The notes beneath the pieces were generated by a model. It was not told the DNA's origin and made no database searches. It worked only from the letters and a program-made list of their open reading frames with translations. From positions 1 through 23,251 of IMG/VR virus record IMGVR_UViG_3300033153_004941: DNA of 23,251 nt, one strand, 5' to 3'. Below, piece by piece: positions 20,643 to 23,251 of the stretch. The first letter of the stretch is position 1, and every line of letters starts with the position of its first letter. The position numbers and the translations under genes are program-made. This DNA is from a virus.

Positions 20643-22228
20643 TGAGAGATTTATCAGCTACTTTGTTGGCACAACAGAAAACAGGATATACGAGAAGGCG
20701 GAAACCGCTTTGTAAGATAGTCCTTACCAAGAGTGGTGAAGATACTCAAACCTATGGCCTGGGTCGCATACTTGACCTGAAGTACCCACAGGCTCAAGAT
20801 AGTCAAACTGCTGAAGTTTTACTTAAAAACGCTGATGGTGCATTGACGAGTCTTGACCTCAAGGGCTACCAAGGCGTTATATCTAAAGGGGCTACCACCA
20901 GTGCCGGGGATGAATATTCAGAATATCCTCCCCTATGGGTTCTCTCCCAGCAACTATTCTCAGCGGGGGGGCAGTTATTATGCCACTTATCACTAACTGG
21001 GATACCCAACCTAATGAGCGCGGAGAAGGCTGATGCCGATTATACCCCAGACAGTGATGACACTGATACGGTCAAAACTTTAATCCGCAAAATCTGCGGC
21101 GATAGTGGCGTGAGTATACTTGATTGCTATGACCACTGTAAGTTATATGATGTTGTATTTGAGGGTACGGACACACTAATTGATGTATTCCAGCCTAAAG
21201 ACAGCTTCAGCATTAAGGTTGGCGAGACTCGCTGGGATAAGATAAAGGAATTACTTTTCTGGACGCAATCTGTAGCAATAGTCAAAGCCGATGGCAAAGT
21301 ACACATAATAGTTGCTACAAGAACTGGCACTACATATGACTATGAATATAAACTTCTTACCCCGGGGGAACACACTTTCTTTCAAAAGACAGTGCGAGAA
21401 CGGGTAGTTGTTCCGAACTATATAGAAGTTAAAAGTCATCCGAGCCATGAAAACCAATACTCAGGCTCTGCCCAAATTGATGGCTACGACAGCCTCCCAG
21501 ACGAATTAAAGAAGCCTGAGACTCGGTACCTGCGTGTTTCCAGCAACGCTCAGGCCACAGCAATTGCTACGGCAATGTTAGCTCATTACGAGTGGGATGC
21601 GGAAACGGGACATGGATTTGCCCCGATGAATGTTGGGGCTGAAGTCCATGACTATGTGAAAATCACAGACAAGAGGCAAGGTGACACCCGAACAGGCAAT
21701 ATAGGCTTTCTATTATCGCACTACACACCAGGGAAGTTCGAGTTTGAGTTTAGATTCGGCAATATCTTACAGACCGGCCTCTTGGGAACAATGTCCCCCA
21801 GCGCTACAAGCGGTGGGGCTGGAGTCGGCGTGCCCGATTTATCATACCTCCAAGACCAGATAAACCTGTTGAATAACATAATTCAATCTATATTGTCCCA
21901 ACTAGCTGCACTTGGAGAGTATACCGACCGGCTCTTAGGGTATATCTATATTACTCAAAACGGTGATATTGTTCTAAACCCGAAGTATTTAAGAGCCGTA
22001 CTGAATACTGGCGACCTGGGTATGTCTTCAAATAAGGCTTTCGGACTACTGCTGGCACTCACCGAATCGAATGTAAAGTTCTATACGAAGGGTGGAACAC
22101 TAGACCATGCTTTCTGCCCCGACTCTGACGGACACGGAAAGGTAGGAACGGCAGACTTTCATTTCCTAGAAGGTCGGTTCAAGAAGATGTATGTGACCGA
22201 TGAATTATACATCCCTGCTGAGGAATAG
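20642..22228 (+). CDS. Tail hub / baseplate-type protein with C-terminal fibre
   Basis: The 528-aa protein starts with TAATG coupling. The N-terminal part has the layout of a tail-hub protein (beta strands 'RKPLCKIVLTKSG', 'GLGRILDLKYPQAQDSQTAE', 'VLLKNADG'). The middle is helical and beta (TVKTLIRKICGDSGVSILD; 'KIKELLFWTQSVAIVKADGK' at about 200-220). A later strand region ends 'FEFEFRFGNI'. A glycine-rich hinge at about 384-396, a coiled coil at 400-426 (LQDQINLLNNIIQSILSQLA), and a C-terminal small domain (residues 430-528) with a 'HGKVGTADFHFLEGRFKKMY' end follow. The latter looks like a short fibre tip. The role of hub or spike anchoring is inferred from layout; no hydrolase site is seen. 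Confidence 0.6.
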   Translation: MRDLSATLLAQQKTGYTRRRKPLCKIVLTKSGEDTQTYGLGRILDLKYPQAQDSQTAEVLLKNADGALTSLDLKGYQGVISKGATTSAGDEYSEYPPLWVLSQQLFSAGGQLLCHLSLTGIPNLMSAEKADADYTPDSDDTDTVKTLIRKICGDSGVSILDCYDHCKLYDVVFEGTDTLIDVFQPKDSFSIKVGETRWDKIKELLFWTQSVAIVKADGKVHIIVATRTGTTYDYEYKLLTPGEHTFFQKTVRERVVVPNYIEVKSHPSHENQYSGSAQIDGYDSLPDELKKPETRYLRVSSNAQATAIATAMLAHYEWDAETGHGFAPMNVGAEVHDYVKITDKRQGDTRTGNIGFLLSHYTPGKFEFEFRFGNILQTGLLGTMSPSATSGGAGVGVPDLSYLQDQINLLNNIIQSILSQLAALGEYTDRLLGYIYITQNGDIVLNPKYLRAVLNTGDLGMSSNKAFGLLLALTESNVKFYTKGGTLDHAFCPDSDGHGKVGTADFHFLEGRFKKMYVTDELYIPAEE

Positions 22229-23113
22229 ATGGTAGAAAGACTATTAAAAGTTGATGGTAATGACCTCTATTATGTGGATTACAGTGAGGTTGGACATTCT
22301 TTAACGGGCACAGTTGTTGAAGGCAACATGACCCCAAGATTCAAGGTGAAAGATATTTACTTTTACTACCGAGACTATAGCGATGTTGTCCGTAGGTTAC
22401 TGGGAACTTTAACAGGCGAAGACATGACTGCGGGTAGGGTAAAGATTAAGGGTGACTATATCTATTACGGGGATATAAATAACAAAGAGAGAAAGTTAGT
22501 CTTTGAAACGGAATATAATGGATGGCTTGGTGGGATTCACGGGTGGACACACGACCCCGATTGCCCTACTTGGCTTACCAGATATGGAAGTTCACTGCAT
22601 TTGAGTGGTGGCACTATCAATGAACTTGGTGCTTTTGTGGTGCGTCTTCTTCGTCATCCCGATAATTGCCCCGGCTGGTGGTGTGCTCATATGGGTAGAG
22701 GTGTTATCTATTTTAATACTTCGGCGATTCCTCCAGCTACTGTTATAACCAGTGCTAAGCTCAAGGGTAGATATCATCATACAGGCGACGACCTCATAAG
22801 CGGTGGGACTGTTGTTAGCGGAAACGTTAATTTCAACGACGGCTCTACGCTTCCGAACGGCCCGCCACCATCGTCTCCTCCTGATGCTTGGTTTGTTACC
22901 ATGAAGGATTGTTTTGATGTGAAAGCCAGTCTTTTCGTCAACAAATTGGTAACCAGTTGGACCGCTTTTGAAATTGAGCTTTTGCCTGAAGCAGTTAAAA
23001 AAGGTGAATGGACAAGGTTAGCTATCCGTGGGGTTTATGACACTGCTACTCCGATGGGCTACCAGGTATGGGGCGTTATACTGGACGAGATAGAGCTTGT
23101 CGTAGGGATATAG
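22229..23113 (+). CDS. Tail fibre/adhesin-type protein with three N-terminal repeats
   Basis: The 294-aa protein starts directly after the previous stop, using GAGGAAT within it as ribosome binding site. Residues 4-95 are three imperfect copies of about 31 residues with core 'h-K-V-K-G-x-x-I-Y-Y-x-D-Y-S-x-V-x-R-x-L' (DGNDLYYVDYS, VKDIYFYYRDYS, KGDYIYYGDI). The remainder (about 96-294) is a beta-rich domain with many Trp/His/Cys and Gly (GWLGGIHGWTHDPDCPTWLT) and a final strand 'GYQVWGVILDEIELVVGI', similar in style to DNRLRE/CBM-like sandwiches. Fits a receptor-binding or glycan-binding tail protein. No enzyme motif is visible. Confidence 0.6.
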   Translation: MVERLLKVDGNDLYYVDYSEVGHSLTGTVVEGNMTPRFKVKDIYFYYRDYSDVVRRLLGTLTGEDMTAGRVKIKGDYIYYGDINNKERKLVFETEYNGWLGGIHGWTHDPDCPTWLTRYGSSLHLSGGTINELGAFVVRLLRHPDNCPGWWCAHMGRGVIYFNTSAIPPATVITSAKLKGRYHHTGDDLISGGTVVSGNVNFNDGSTLPNGPPPSSPPDAWFVTMKDCFDVKASLFVNKLVTSWTAFEIELLPEAVKKGEWTRLAIRGVYDTATPMGYQVWGVILDEIELVVGI

Positions 23114-23121
23114 GAGATAAT

Positions 23122-23251
23122 ATGAGAGACTTACCAACTCTATTTAACGCCTTCGTTATTCCCTATTTCACGTGCTGTGCTTTCACGGGTGTTGTCTTTA
23201 TGATTGCAACGGGACAAGAGGTTGACATAATATTGTGGGGTATTGTCGGTG
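23122..23251 (+). CDS. Partial membrane protein (possible holin)
   Basis: The first 43 codons of a gene cut by the window edge, after AGGAGATA. The protein starts MRDLPTLFNAFVIPYFTCCA, continues into a hydrophobic segment (about 9-30), a short polar turn (TGQEVD) and the start of a second hydrophobic segment (IILWGIVG). Two closely spaced membrane helices right after the tail genes fit a holin. The truncated sequence cannot confirm this. Confidence 0.5.
   Translation, partial: MRDLPTLFNAFVIPYFTCCAFTGVVFMIATGQEVDIILWGIVG

Overview
This window is a stretch of tailed bacteriophage genome (Caudoviricetes) carrying most of the DNA-packaging, head and tail modules. Canonical sigma70-type promoters (TTGACA with 16-18 nt spacers) and strong Shine-Dalgarno sites (AAGGAGG, GGAGGTAA) in front of nearly every gene point to a bacterial host. 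The host phylum cannot be named from sequence alone. I see no tRNA, integrase, CRISPR array or insertion sequence. A small excisionase/MerR-like HTH gene is only a weak hint of a temperate lifestyle.

Layout. (1) 164-1655, minus strand: an operon of seven very small genes (46-86 aa) read from a promoter at 1714-1685 and ending in a hairpin at 135-160. It holds a zinc ribbon, a frameshifted gene, an HTH protein, a Cys-rich protein and two paralogous proteins with an 'LIAAAPDMY' core. (2) 1715-2274: the intergenic region between this operon and the plus-strand late genes. It has a 14-bp palindrome, a possible zinc-ribbon micro-gene and about 240 nt of densely nested stem-loops, a candidate structured RNA. 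(3) 2275-4824: packaging genes. These are terminase small subunit, a small overlapping gene carrying five 9-bp repeats, an HNH nuclease, and a terminase large subunit whose reading frame is broken by an exact 16-bp tandem duplication. (4) 4834-13202: portal, a second HNH nuclease, a 53-aa protein and a 1,969-aa giant virion-type protein. (5) 13203-13601: a control region with divergent promoters that appear to share one -35 element, a minus-strand gene for a small membrane protein, and a strong intrinsic terminator. (6) 13602-16009: scaffold, major capsid protein and a capsid-associated protein, punctuated by hairpins. (7) 16000-23251: small head-tail genes, then tail/adhesin genes rich in repeats, ending in a partial membrane-protein gene.

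How it works together. The terminases and portal package DNA into a head built by the scaffold and major capsid protein; the adjacent HNH protein may help terminase cut. The 206-aa protein probably joins head to tail. No tail tube or tape-measure gene is recognisable between the capsid and the tail-fibre region. Together with the giant protein beside the portal, this suggests, without proving, a short-tailed virion that ejects the giant protein with its DNA. The most unusual items are the candidate structured RNA, the 9-mer array beside terS, the duplication that splits terL, the giant protein, and the 20-aa and 10-aa repeat arrays of the 819-aa tail protein.
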